DNA from: Stomoxys calcitrans
Lineage: Eukaryota > Arthropoda > Insecta > Diptera > Muscidae
Length of the DNA stretch: 64,000 nt
Direction of reading: 5' to 3'
NCBI RefSeq assembly: GCF_963082655.1
Contig: NC_081556.1
Coordinates: forward strand, 70,231,227 to 70,295,226
Shown: positions 22,263 through 33,268 of the stretch, piece after piece
Layout of the letters: each line of letters opens with the position of its first letter
Numbering within the stretch: position 1 is the stretch's first letter
Translations under genes and position numbers: made by a program
The notes under the pieces: model-generated
What the model was told of the DNA's origin: nothing
Seen by the model: the letters and a program-made list of their open reading frames with translations, nothing else
Database searches by the model: none

Positions 22263-24703
22263 CTAGCTGACCCGGGGCCCGCTCCACTGCGCCTTCTTTT
22301 ACCTTTTATGGAACAAAACTTTCCCTGGAATATATATTTTCGACAATTAAAGAGCTTTTGCCATTGGTTTAGGGTAGTTTACACGATGAGGCGTCCCCCA
22401 AACACATGGCCCAAAATAGGTTATCAAATTCGTTTTCTAATCTTAAATACCACATATTGGCATGGTCGAAAAATTTTTACCATTTGCGTGGTGTTTTGGG
22501 GAAGGGGTGATGCCCTCAAAACATGGTCCTAAACTTAAATATCAACAAGTAGAAAGGCGTTAAGTTCGGCCGGGCCGAACTTTGGATACCCACCACCTCG
22601 GGTATATATGTAAATCACTTTTAATCAAAATCCAGTGAAATTTGCATACCTTTTGTCCAACAGCAGTTATATCGAAATATGATCCGATTTGGACCAAATA
22701 CTAATAAGTACAAGTCAATGTTCAATAATGTATAACAAAATATTGGTCTTTTTAGTAGCTATATCTAAAAATAAACCGATCTGAACCATATACAACAAGC
22801 CAGCTATATCCAAATCTTGATCGATCTGAGTGAAATTGAAAAAGGATGTCGAAGGGCCCAACACAAATCACTGTACCAAATTGCGGCGACATCGGACAAT
22901 AAATGCGCTTTTTCTGGCCCCAAAACCTAAAACCGAGAGATCGGTCTGTATGGCAGCTATATCTAAATCTTGACCGATCTGTGCCATAATGTAAAACTAT
23001 GTCAATTGATTTAACCTAACTCAATGTACCAAATTTCGGCGACATCGGACAATAAATGCGCCTTCTATGGGCCTAAGACCCTCAATCGGAGCTATATCCG
23101 GATATGACAGCTATATCCAAAGCTGGACCGATCTGAGCCAAATTGACGAAGGATGTCGAAGGTCCAAATATAACTCACGGTCCCAAATTTCGTCGACATC
23201 GGATAATAAATGCGCCTTTTATGGGAAAATACCTTTAAATCGAGAGATCGGTATGGCAGCTATATCCAAATATGGACCGATCTGGGCGAAATTGACGGTG
23301 GATATCGAAGGGCCTAACACAACTTACTGTCCCAAATATCTGCAAAATCGGATAATAAATGTGGCTTTTATGGGCCTAAGATACTAAATCTGAGGATCGG
23401 TCTATATGGCAGCTATATCCAAATCTGGACCGATCTCGACCAAATTGACGAAGGGTGTCTAAGGGTATAACACAAGTCACTGTCCCAAATTTCAGCAAAA
23501 TCGAATAATAAATGTGGCTTTTATGGGCCAAAGACCCTAAATCGGCGGATCGGTCTATATGGAGGCTATATCAAGATATAGTCCGATATAGCTCATCTTC
23601 GAACTTAACCAACTTATGGACAAAAAAATACTCTGTGCAAAATTTCAGCTCAATATCTCAATTTTTAAAGACTGTAGCGTGATTTCAACAGACAGACGAA
23701 CAGACGGACAGACGGACGGACATGTCTAGATCGTCTTAGATTTTTACGCTGATCAAGAATATATATACTTTATAGGGTCGGAAATGGATATATCGATGTG
23801 TTGCAAACGGAATGACAAAATGAATATACCCCCATCCTTCGGTGGTGGGTATAAAAACGTGTTCTACTCCCAAATATCTACATTTGAGCCCCATTTTGGG
23901 ATGGTTGACCCCCAGAAAATTGGTCCGGAAAGTGGGTAAAAATGTTTGCTCTACCCCCAAAAACCTTTCATTTAAGCTCCACTTTGACATGGTAGGTAAA
24001 TATGGCCGATTTTGGGGTGTTTTGGGGATTGGGGTGGTCGCCCAAACACTAAGCCCGGAAAATATATCTTAAAACTATAAATATTTAGTTCCACTCTTTT
24101 TACGATCCAAATTGTCTTGGTGAGCAAATATGGCCTATTTGGGGGTTGTTATAGTGGTGGGACGTCCCCTAGTCAGTTGGTCCCTAATGTTGATATCCGA
24201 TACGTGATCTACTAATTTGAGCCCCATATTTCCATAGTCGGCAAACATGACCGGCTTGGGTTCGCACTTGGTTCGACAATTGGATATCATATCCGTTTTC
24301 TTAACCTTAATACCTTTCATTTGAGTCCCATATTGTCGTGATTGGTCTAAATATATGTTTGGTAGGTTTTAGGGTGGGGCGGCCCCCTAGGTACCCCATC
24401 CTAAATTTGGGTAACAAATTTTTATTTTTAGGGTACTATATAAGAGCACACAAATTTCGCTTAAATCGCACCACCCATCTCCGAGATCTGGGGTTTCTGA
24501 AAATTATGGTAAGGGGGAGGGTCCGCCCCCCCTTCAGATATCAAAAAAATGTAGTACCCTATTTTCACCACGGGATCATTATGCACTATCTGTGAAAATT
24601 TCAAGAAAATCGGTTCAGCCGTTTCTGAGTCTATAAGGAACACACAAACATACAAACAAACAAACCTACAAACAAACACAAATTGTTTTTTTTATATATA
24701 AGA
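22263..24703 (-). mobile_element. Non-autonomous Helitron 2 (contains nested cassette B)
   Basis: Both ends are visible. On the minus strand it starts A|TCTTATATATAAAAAAAAC (at 24,703) and ends gggcccc-gggtcagCTAG|T (at 22,263), the canonical A|TC...CTRR|T Helitron borders. Inner landmarks match Helitron 1 (tataaggaacacacaaac; gttcagccgtttctgagtc). After removing the nested B cassette at 22,544-23,856 about 1.1 kb remains, with no coding capacity. Confidence 0.8.
22544..23856 (+). repeat. Cassette B, full length, nested in Helitron
   Basis: The reference B copy. Head AACAAGTAGAAAGGCG, then AAGTTCGGCCGGGCCGAACTT (perfect hairpin), then ggatacccaccacctcgggtatat. Six to seven monomers follow, then (GTCY) as gacagacgaacagacggacag, core tctagatcgtcttagatttttacgctgatcaagaatatatatac, and tail catccttcggtggtgggtataaaa. 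Helitron sequence continues on both sides. Confidence 0.88.
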
Positions 24704-25449
24704 TTATTTTATTTTATTTTACTTTACCCTCCACCATAGAATGGTGGTATGATAATTTTGTCATTCCGTTTGTAACTCATCGAAATATTGATCTGAGACA
24801 CAACAAAGTATATGTGTTCTCGACCGTATTTGCATTCTAAGTCGATTTAGGCATATCCGTCCGACCGTCTTTCGAAAACACGCTCGAAATTTGCAAAAAT
24901 ACTTCTTATTAGTATTTGAGATTGTACAAGGTCCGCTTTTGTCCATGTTTTCATATATAGCTGTCATGTAAACCCATCTTGGATCTTGGTTTCTTAAGCC
25001 TCTACACTGGGCAATTCTTATCTGATTTTGCTAGAATTTTGTTTGAGTTGTTTCGTTATTACTTTCAATAACTATTCGATGTATGGTCCAAATCTGTTGA
25101 TTACCTGATATAGCTACCATATAAACCGATCTTCAAATTTTACTTCTTGAGCCTTTAAAGGGCGCAATTGTTATCCAATTTAGCTGAAATTTTGCTCGAG
25201 GTACTTCGTTTTGAATTCCTACAACTGTGCCAAGTATAGGCTATAGACTAAAGCGGTCTATAGCCTGATATAACTGCCATATACACCAATCTTCGGTTAT
25301 TTTTTGAAACCCTATAGGCGCAATTTCTGTCCTATTTGGATGGAATTTTGCATAATGACTTACTCTATGATATCCAACATCAAACCAAATATGTTCAGAA
25401 TCGGTTCATTATCCTTTGTTTGTTATAAAGAGATACTGGGCAAAGAACT
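24704..25449 (-). repeat. Cassette A with short (TTTTA)n tail, head truncated
   Basis: Tail ttaccctccaccatagaatgg at 24,724, with a pentanucleotide tail (TTTTA)3-4 at 24,704-24,723 that touches the Helitron end. Four monomers. The head is missing: at 25,449 (aaagaacttc) the sequence passes straight into the tail of the next cassette (ttttattatacccaccacc). Confidence 0.8.
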
Positions 25450-25456
25450 TCTTTTA

Positions 25457-26457
25457 TTATACCCACCACCGAAGAATGGGGGTATATTCATTTTGTCATT
25501 TCGTTTGTAACGCATCGAAATATTCATTTCCGACACTATAAGGTATATACATTCTTAATCGTCGTAAAAATCTATAACGAACTCTATCTATCGAGTTAAG
25601 ATATATTTCGATGTAGCCGCCATATAGACCGGTCTGCAGATTTTATATTTGGCCATATATGGATAGCTGGATAGCTGCTATATAGACCTATCTGCCGATA
25701 AGGGTCTAAAGTCCATAAAAGCATTATTCATTACTTTGAGTTGCTGTAAGCCTCCCAACCTCCGACCCAAATATGGTTCAGATCGGACTATATCTACATA
25801 CAGCTAGCATGTAGACCGATCTACCGATTAAGGGTCTGAAGCCCATAAAGGCTTTATTTATTATCCGATTTCGCTGAAATATCAAATAGTCAGTTGTATT
25901 AAGCCTTCCAACATCTTATTCAAATATGGTTCAGATCGGAAAATATTTATATATAGTTGTATTAAGCCTTCCAACATCTTAATCAAATATGGTTCAGATC
26001 GGAAAATATTTATATATTGCTGCCGGTCCGCCGCTTAAGGGTCTGAAGCCAAAAAAAGTTTTATTTATAACCCGAAATCGATGAAATTTGAAAAAGTGTG
26101 TTGTTTAAGATATTTATATATATCTGGTCTGGAGCCAAAAATAAACTTTATTTATAACCCGATATTGTTGAAATTTGAAAAAGTGCGTTGTTTAAGCCTC
26201 CCGACATCCTATCCAAATGTGATCCAGATCAGACTATATAGATATAGCTGCCATATAGACCGATATTGCAATTTGGGGTCTTAGTTTCATAAAAAGCGGA
26301 TTTATTTCTTGGTTTCGCTGAAATTTTTACTTGTATAAGAGTTCACTCTGATCCAGATCAGCCCCTATTTAGTTATAACTATGGAAATGAAGTGGAGTTA
26401 TAATAAAATAATTAATCCAAAGTGCGACAGGGCCGAACTTAACACGTTTTTACTTCT
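25457..26457 (-). repeat. Cassette B-type, full span
   Basis: Tail ttatacccaccaccgaagaatgggg at 25,457. Six monomers, including a local repeat (gtattaagccttccaacatctta...catatggttcagatcgg twice, 25,898-26,020). Head gcgacagggccgaacttaacacg and tttttacttctt at 26,457. It is joined tail to head with the truncated A copy on its left. Confidence 0.75.
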
Positions 26458-27485
26458 TATAGGATGGGGGTATACTAATCTAGTCATTCCGTTTGTAATT
26501 CCACGAAATGTTCGTCTAAGATCCCAAGCCATGTCCGTCTGTCGAAATCATGATAGCGATCGAACGCGTAACGCTAGCCGCTTGAAATTTTGCAGAGATG
26601 CTTCATATTGATGGAGGCCACCATAGCGCAGAGGTAAGTATGTCCGCCTATGACGCTAAATGCCTGGGTTCGAATCCTGGCGAGACCATCAGAAAAAATT
26701 TTCAGTGGTGGTTTTCCCCTCCTAATGATGGCAACATTTGAGAGGTACTATGCCATGTAAAACTTCTCTCCAAAGAGGTGTAGCACTGTGGCACGCCGTT
26801 CGGACTCGGTTATAAAATGAGGCCGCTTATCATTGAGCTTAAACTTGAATCGATCTGCACTCTTTGATATGATGTTCCTTAATGGAATGTTTATGGGGAA
26901 AAAAAAAATTCATATTGATGTAGGTCATTGGGGATTGATGTAGTTCATAGATGCTTCATATTGATGTAGGTTGGGAGATTGCAAACTGCCTATATCGGTT
27001 TGAATTTAGATATAGCTCCCATATACAACAATCTCCTGATTTGACTTCTTGAGCCCTTGGAAGCCGCAATTTTTGTCCGATTGGGCTGAAATTTAGCTTG
27101 TAGTGTTCTGTCATAACTTCCAATAACTGTGGTCAGTACGGTCCAAATCGGTCTATAATCTGATTGACTTCTTCAGTCCTTACAAGCCGCACTTTTTGTC
27201 CGATATAATTAAAATTTTGCATGCGATGTTCTTTTACGACTTCCAAAAACTGTGCCGTACACGGTCCACATCAGTCTATAACTTGATATAGCTCCCATGT
27301 AAACTGGTCTCTTGATCATCCTTGTTCGGTTCCCAGAAGCTTTAATGTTTGCTGGTTTGACAGAGGTTTGATATGTATAATAAAATAATACCCATCAACC
27401 AAATTTATTTCAAATCAATTTTTAACAGAATCCATGGTGGTGTGTTCCCAAGATTCGGACCGACTAAACTATGCATGTTTTAAAT
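26458..27485 (-). repeat. Cassette A' interrupted by a SINE
   Basis: Truncated tail ataggatgggggtatactaatctag. (GTCY) is reduced to gtccgtctgtcg. The SINE sits at 26,614-26,908. Monomers of the gacttcttgagcccttggaagccgcaat type follow. Head at the right: aatccatggtggtgtgttcccaagattcggaccg. Same subtype as 5134-5749. Confidence 0.65.
26614..26908 (+). mobile_element. tRNA-derived SINE with 12-bp target duplication
   Basis: Starts gaggccaccaTAGCGCAGAGGTaagta (box A-like, 26,624-26,635) and has GGTTCGAATCC (box B, 26,667-26,677). A tRNA-unrelated body follows (ccgttcggactcggttataaaatgagg, aagctt-free) and a poly(A) tail at 26,899-26,908. It is flanked by the perfect direct repeat TTCATATTGATG at 26,602-26,613 and 26,909-26,920. 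Pol III transcription with LINE-supplied reverse transcription is the expected mechanism. Confidence 0.88.
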
Positions 27486-27543
27486 TGATTTATATTATTT
27501 TCTTTTATTTATTTCAGTTTATTTTTTTAACTTCCTTTACATT

Positions 27544-28311
27544 ATTTCATTTCATTTCATTTTATTTTATTTTATTTTATTTTATTTTATTTTATTTTAT
27601 TTTATTTTATTTTATTTTATTTTATTTTATTTTATTTTATTTTATTTTATTTTATTTTATTTTATTTTATTTTATTTTATTTTATTTTATTTTATTTTAT
27701 TTTATTTTATTTTATTTTATTTTATTTTATTTTATTTTATTTTATTTTATTTTATTTTATTTTATTTTATTTTATTTTATTTTATTTTATTTTATTTTAT
27801 TTTATTTTATTTTATTTTATTTTATTTTATTTTATTTTATTTTATTTTATTTTATATTATATTATTTTATTTTATTTTATTTTATTTTATTTTATTTTAT
27901 TTTATTTTATTTTATTTTATTTTATTTTATTTTATTTTATTTTATTTTATTTTATTTTATTTTATTTTATTTTATTTTATTTTATTTTATTTTATTTTAT
28001 TTTATTTTATTTTATTTTATTTTATTTTATTTTATTTTATTTTATTTTATTTTATTTTATTTTATTTTATTTTATTTTATTTTATTTTATTTTATTTTAT
28101 TTTATTTTATTTTATTTTATTTTATTTTATTTTATTTTATTTTATTTTATTTTATTTTATTTTATTTTTTTTTTTTATTTTATTTTACTTTATTTTATTT
28201 TATTTTATTTTATTTTTTTTTTATTTTTTTTTTTATTTTATTTTATTTTATTTTATTTTATTTTATTTTACTTTATTTTATTTTATTTTATTTTGATTTA
28301 TTTTATTTTTT
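27544..28311. repeat. (TTTTA)n array, about 770 bp
   Basis: Begins as TTTCA units (27,547-27,561), then (TTTTA)n to about 28,163, broken once at 27,852-27,866 (tatattatatta). It decays to mixed T-runs up to 28,311. In cassette orientation it is the (TAAAA)n tail of the copy at 28,312. Reading frames such as FILFYFILFY are artefacts. Confidence 0.95.
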
Positions 28312-29548
28312 TTATACCCTCCACCATAAGATGGGGGGTATACTAATTTCGTCATTCTGTTTGTAACTACTCAAAATATTCGTCTGAGACCCCATAAAGT
28401 ATATATATTCTTGATCGTCGTGAAATTTTATGTCGATCTAGCCATGTCCGTCCGTCTGTCCGTCCGTCCGTCCGTCCGTCCGTCCGTCCGTCCGTCCGTC
28501 CGTCCGTCCGTCCGTCCGTCCGTCCGTCTGTCTGTCGAAAGCACGCTAACTTCCGAAGGAGTAAAGCTAGGCGCTTGAAATTTTGCACAAATACTTTTTA
28601 TTAGTGTAGGTCGGTTGGTATTGTAAATGGGCCATATCGGTCCATGTTTTGATATAGCTGCCATATAAACCGATCTTGGGTCTTGACTTCTTGAGCCTCT
28701 AGAGTGCGCAATTCTTATCCGATTGGGATGAAATTTTGCAAAACGTGTTTTGTTATGACATCCAACAACTGTGCCAAGTATTGTTCAAATCGGTCCATAA
28801 CCTGATATAGCTGCCATATAAACCGATCTTGGGTCTTGACTTCTTGAGCCTCTAGAGTGCGCAATTCTTATCCGATTGGAATGAAATTTTGCAAGACGTA
28901 TTTTGTTATGATATCCAACAACTGTGCCAAGTTTGGTTCAAATCGGTCCATAACCTGATATAGCTGTCATATAAACCGATCTTGGGTCTTGACTTCTTGA
29001 GCCTCTAGAGGGCGCAATTCTTATCCAATTTGAATAAAATTTTGCACGACGTGTTTTGTTATGATATCCAACAACTGTGCCAAATATGGTTCAAATCGGT
29101 TCATAACCTGATATAGCTGCCATATAAACCGATCTGGGATCTTGACTTCTTGAGCCTCTAGAGGTCGCAATTATTATCCGATTTGCCTGAAATTTTGTAC
29201 GACGGATTCTCTCATGACCATTAACATACGTGTTTATTATGGTCTGAATCGGTTTATAGCCTGATATAGCTCCCATATAAATCGATCTCTCTATTTTACT
29301 TCTTGAGCCCACAAAGGGCGCAATTCTTATTCGAATTGGCTGACATTTTACACAGGTCTCCAACATATAATTTAATTGTGGTCCAAACCGGACCATATCT
29401 TGATATCGCTCTAATAGCAGAGCAAATCTTTTCTTATATCCTTTTTTTGCCTAAGAAGAGATGCCGGGAAAAGAACTCGACATATGCGATCCATGGTGGA
29501 GGGTATATAAGATTCGGCCCGGCCGAACTTAGCACGCTTTTACTTGTT
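28312..29548 (-). repeat. Cassette A, full length, with expanded (GTCC)n
   Basis: Tail ttataccctccaccataag at 28,312. tatatatattcttgatcgtcgtg core at about 28,401-28,445. (GTCY)n expanded to about 90 bp, 28,446-28,536. Monomer landmarks gatatagctg at 28,651, 28,804, 28,957, 29,110 and 29,263, exactly 153 bp apart. Head palindrome and cgcttttacttgtt at 29,548. This is the best reference for family A. Confidence 0.92.
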
Positions 29549-29567
29549 TTATTTTATTTTATTTTAT
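29548..29567. repeat. (TTTTA)4 linker between two cassettes
   Basis: A 20-bp pentanucleotide tract joins the head of the left cassette directly to the tail of the right one. Confidence 0.9.
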
Positions 29568-30568
29568 TATACCCTCCACCATAAGATGGGGGGTATACTA
29601 ATTTCGTCATTCTGTTTGTAACTACTCGAAATATTCGTATGAGACCCCATAAAGTATATATATTCTTGATCGTCGTGACATTTTATGTCTATCTAGCCAT
29701 GTCCGTCCGTCTGTCCGTCCGTCCGTCCGTCCGTCTGTCTGTCGAAAGCACGCTAACTTCCGAAGGAGTAAAGATAGCCGCTTGAAATTTTGCACAAATA
29801 CTTCTTATAAGTGTAGGTCGGTTGGTATTGTAAATGGGCCATATCGGTCCATGTTTTGATATAGCTGCCATATAAACCGATCTTGGGTCTTGACTTCTTG
29901 AGCCTCTAGAGTGCGCAATTCTTATCCAATTGGGATGAAATTTTGCACGACGTGTTTTGTTTTGTTACCCAACAACTGAGCAAAGTATGGTTTAAATCGG
30001 TCCATAACCTGATATAGCTGCCATATAAACCGGTTTTGGGTCTTGACTTCATGGGCCTCTAGAGGGCACAATTCTTATCCGATTTGAATGAATTTTTGCA
30101 CGAAGTATTTCGTTATGATATCCAACAACTGTGCCAAGTATGGTTCAAATCGGTTCATAACCTGATATAGCTGCCATATAAACCGAACTGGGATCTTGAC
30201 TTCTTGACCCCTAGAGATGGATGGATGGATGCTCTCATGACCATCAACAAACGTGTTTATTATGGTCTGAATCGTCCTTTGCCCGATACAGATCCCATAT
30301 AAATCGTTCTCTCTATTTTACTTCGTGAGCCCCAATGGGCGCAATTCTTATACGAATTGGTTGAAATTTTACACAGGTCTCCAACATATAATTTAATTGT
30401 GGTCCGAACCGGACCATATCTTGATATCGTTTTAATAGCAGAGCAACTCTTTTCTTATATCCTTTTTTGCCTAAAAAGAGATGCCGGGAAAAGAACTCGA
30501 CAAATGCGATCCATGGTGGAGGGTATATAAGATTCGGCCCGGCCGAACTTAGCACGCTTTTACTTGTT
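29567..30568 (-). repeat. Cassette A, full length
   Basis: Tail at 29,567, core and (GTCC)4-5 at about 29,670-29,740, four to five monomers, and a local gatggatggatg insertion at 30,218. Head ggcccggccgaacttagcacgcttttacttgtt at 30,568. Confidence 0.9.
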
Positions 30569-30895
30569 TTATTTTATTTTATTTTTCTTTATTTTATTTT
30601 ATTTTATTTTATTTTATTTTATTTTATTTTATTTTATTTTATTTTATTTTATTTTATTTTATTTTATTTTATTTTATTTTATTTTATTTTATTTTATTTT
30701 ATTTTATTTTATTTTATTTTATTTTATTTTATTTTATTTTATTTTATTTTATTTTATTTTATTTTATTTTATTTTATTTTATTTTATTTTATTTTATTTT
30801 ATTTTATTTTATTTTATTTTATTTTATTTTATTTTATTTTATTTTATTTTATTTTATTTTATGTTATTTTATTTTATTTTTTTATTTTATTTTAT
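30568..30895. repeat. (TTTTA)n array, about 330 bp
   Basis: (TTTTA)n with a few changes (ttttc near 30,583; atgtta near 30,861; T-run near 30,880). It is the tail of the next cassette. Confidence 0.95.
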
Positions 30896-31288
30896 TATAC
30901 CCTCCACCATAGGATGGGGGCTATACTTATTTCGTCATTCTGTTTGTAACACCTCGAAATATGCTTCTCAGACCCCATAAAGTATATATATTCTTTATCG
31001 TCGCGACATTTTATGTCGAGCTAGCCATGTCCGTCCGTCTGTCTGTCAAAAGCGCGCTAACTTCCGAAGGAGTAAAGCTAGCCGGTCTGGAATCTTGATT
31101 TCTTGAGCTTGTGGAAGTCGTACTTATTATCCGATTTGCCTGAAATCTTGCACGACGGATCCTCTCATGACCATCTACAAACGTGTTTACTGTGGTCTGA
31201 ACCGGTTTATGGCCCGATAAAGCTCCCATATAAATCGATCTCTCTATTTTACTTCTTGAGGTCTTCAACATATTATTTAATTGTGGTT
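30895..31288 (-). repeat. Cassette A, head truncated
   Basis: Tail ttataccctccaccatagg at 30,895, core, short (GTCY), one and a half monomers. It ends inside a monomer (cttcaacatattatttaattgtggttta) where the (TTTTG)n array begins. Confidence 0.85.
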
Positions 31289-31474
31289 TATTTGTTTTGT
31301 TTTGTTTTGTTTTGTTTTGTTTTGTTTTGTTTTGTTTTGTTTTGTTTTGTTTTGTTTTGTTTTGTTTTGTTTTGTTTTGTTTTGTTTTGTTTTGTTTTGT
31401 TTTGTTTTGTTTTGTTTTGTTTTGTTTTGTTTTGTTTTGTTTTGTTTTGTTTTGTTTTGTTTTGTTTTGTTTTG
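31288..31474. repeat. (TTTTG)n array, about 37 units
   Basis: Uninterrupted by eye. In cassette orientation it is the (CAAAA)n tail of the minimal cassette to the right. Confidence 0.95.
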
Positions 31475-31719
31475 TTATACCCTCCACCATAGGATGGGGG
31501 GTATACTAGTTTCGTCATTCTGTTTGTAACTACTCGAAATATTCGTCTGAGACCCCATAAAGTATATATATTCTTGATCGTCGCGACATTTTATATCGAT
31601 CTAGCCATGTCCGTCCGTCTGTCTGGATCTGGATCTGTCCGTCTGGATCGACAAATGCGATCCATGGTGGAGGATATGTAAGATTCGGCCCGGCCGAACT
31701 TTGCACGCTTTTACTTGTT
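31475..31719 (-). repeat. Minimal cassette A (245 bp), copy 1
   Basis: Tail, (TA)n, core and a short (GTCY)n are joined directly to ggatcgacaaatgcgatccatggtggaggatatg and the head palindrome ggcccggccgaac, then cttttacttgtt. All 153-bp monomers are absent. ggatctggatctg marks the deletion joint. Confidence 0.9.
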
Positions 31720-32327
31720 TTGTTTTGTTTTGTTTTGTTTTGTTTTGTTTTGTTTTGTTTTGTTTTGTTTTGTTTTGTTTTGTTTTGTTTTGTTTTGTTT
31801 TGTTTTGTTTTGTTTTGTTTTGTTTTGTTTTGTTTTGTTTTGTTTTGTTTTGTTTTGTTTTGTTTTGTTTTGTTTTGTTTTGTTTTGTTTTGTTTTGTTT
31901 TGTTTTGTTTTGTTTTGTTTTGTTTTGTTTTGTTTTGTTTTGTTTTGTTTTGTTTTGTTTTGTTTTGTTTTGTTTTGTTTTGTTTTGTTTTGTTTTGTTT
32001 TGTTTTGTTTTGTTTTGTTTTGTTTTGTTTTGTTTTGTTTTGTTTTGTTTTGTTTTGTTTTGTTTTGTTTTGTTTTGTTTTGTTTTGTTTTGTTTTGTTT
32101 TGTTTTGTTTTGTTTTGTTTTGTTTTGTTTTGTTTTGTTTTGTTTTGTTTTGTTTTGTTTTGTTTTGTTTTGTTTTGTTTTGTTTTGTTTTGTTTTGTTT
32201 TGTTTTGTTTTGTTTTGTTTTGTTTTGTTTTGTTTTGTTTTGTTTTGTTTTGTTTTGTTTTGTTTTGTTTTGTTTTGTTTTGTTTTGTTTTGTTTTGTTT
32301 TGTTTTGTTTTGTTTTGTTTTGTTTTG
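31717..32327. repeat. (TTTTG)n array, about 122 units
   Basis: About 611 bp of pure TTTTG by eye. It grows directly out of the head sequence acttgttttg on its left and meets ttataccctcc on its right. Confidence 0.95.
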
Positions 32328-32572
32328 TTATACCCTCCACCATAGGATGGGGGGTATACTAGTTTCGTCATTCTGTTTGTAACTACTCGAAATATTCGTC
32401 TGAGACCCCATAAAGTATATATATTCTTGATCGTCGCGACATTTTATATCGATCTAGCCATGTCCGTCCGTCTGTCTGGAGCTGGATCTGTCTGTCTGGA
32501 TCGACAAATGCGATCCATGGTGGAGGGTATGTAAGATTCGGCCCGGCCGAACTTTGCACGCTTTTACTTGTT
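32328..32572 (-). repeat. Minimal cassette A (245 bp), copy 2
   Basis: Differs from copy 1 at only a few sites (ggagctggatctgtctg against ggatctggatctgtccg; gagggtatg against gaggatatg). With its array it repeats the preceding unit at a spacing of about 853 bp. Confidence 0.9.
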
Positions 32573-33188
32573 TTGTTTTGTTTTGTTTTGTTTTGTTTTG
32601 TTTTGTTTTGTTTTGTTTTGTTTTGTTTTGTTTTGTTTTGTTTTGTTTTGTTTTGTTTTGTTTTGTTTTGTTTTGTTTTGTTTTGTTTTGTTTTGTTTTG
32701 TTTTGTTTTGTTTTGTTTTGTTTTGTTTTGTTTTGTTTTGTTTTGTTTTGTTTTGTTTTGTTTTGTTTTGTTTTGTTTTGTTTTGTTTTGTTTTGTTTTG
32801 TTTTGTTTTGTTTTGTTTTGTTTTGTTTTGTTTTGTTTTGTTTTGTTTTGTTTTGTTTTGTTTTGTTTTGTTTTGTTTTGTTTTGTTTTGTTTTGTTTTG
32901 TTTTGTTTTGTTTTGTTTTGTTTTGTTTTGTTTTGTTTTGTTTTGTTTTGTTTTGTTTTGTTTTGTTTTGTTTTGTTTTGTTTTGTTTTGTTTTGTTTTG
33001 TTTTGTTTTGTTTTGTTTTGTTTTGTTTTGTTTTGTTTTGTTTTGTTTTGTTTTGTTTTGTTTTGTTTTGTTTTGTTTTGTTTTGTTTTGTTTTGTTTTG
33101 TTTTGTTTTGTTTTGTTTTGTTTTGTTTTGTTTTGTTTTGTTTTGTTTTGTTTTGTTTTGTTTTGTTTTGTTTTGTTTTGTTTTGTTT
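32568..33188. repeat. (TTTTG)n array, about 124 units
   Basis: About 620 bp of pure TTTTG, with a single TTTCG near the right edge (33,185-33,190). Confidence 0.95.
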
Positions 33189-33268
33189 CGTTTTGTTGTT
33201 TTTTTTTACATTTACATTTAAACAATTCGCTTCATTGCGAGTTAATAAAGAATTTCTTAATTTCATTT
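33189..33268. other. 80-bp unique spacer
   Basis: tttttttacatttacatttaaacaattcg...tttcattttt. No repeat is recognised. It may be original target DNA, or the A-rich tail plus flank of the cassette at 33,269. Confidence 0.4.

Noticed and set aside
27434..28366. Long FILFY, CFVLF and KQNKT frames at 27-37 kb
   Set aside because: A five-base repeat without stop codons is open in several frames on both strands. These are not proteins.
28651..29270. Regularly spaced repeats, CRISPR-like at first sight
   Set aside because: The units are contiguous 153-bp monomers without unique spacers, in a eukaryotic genome.
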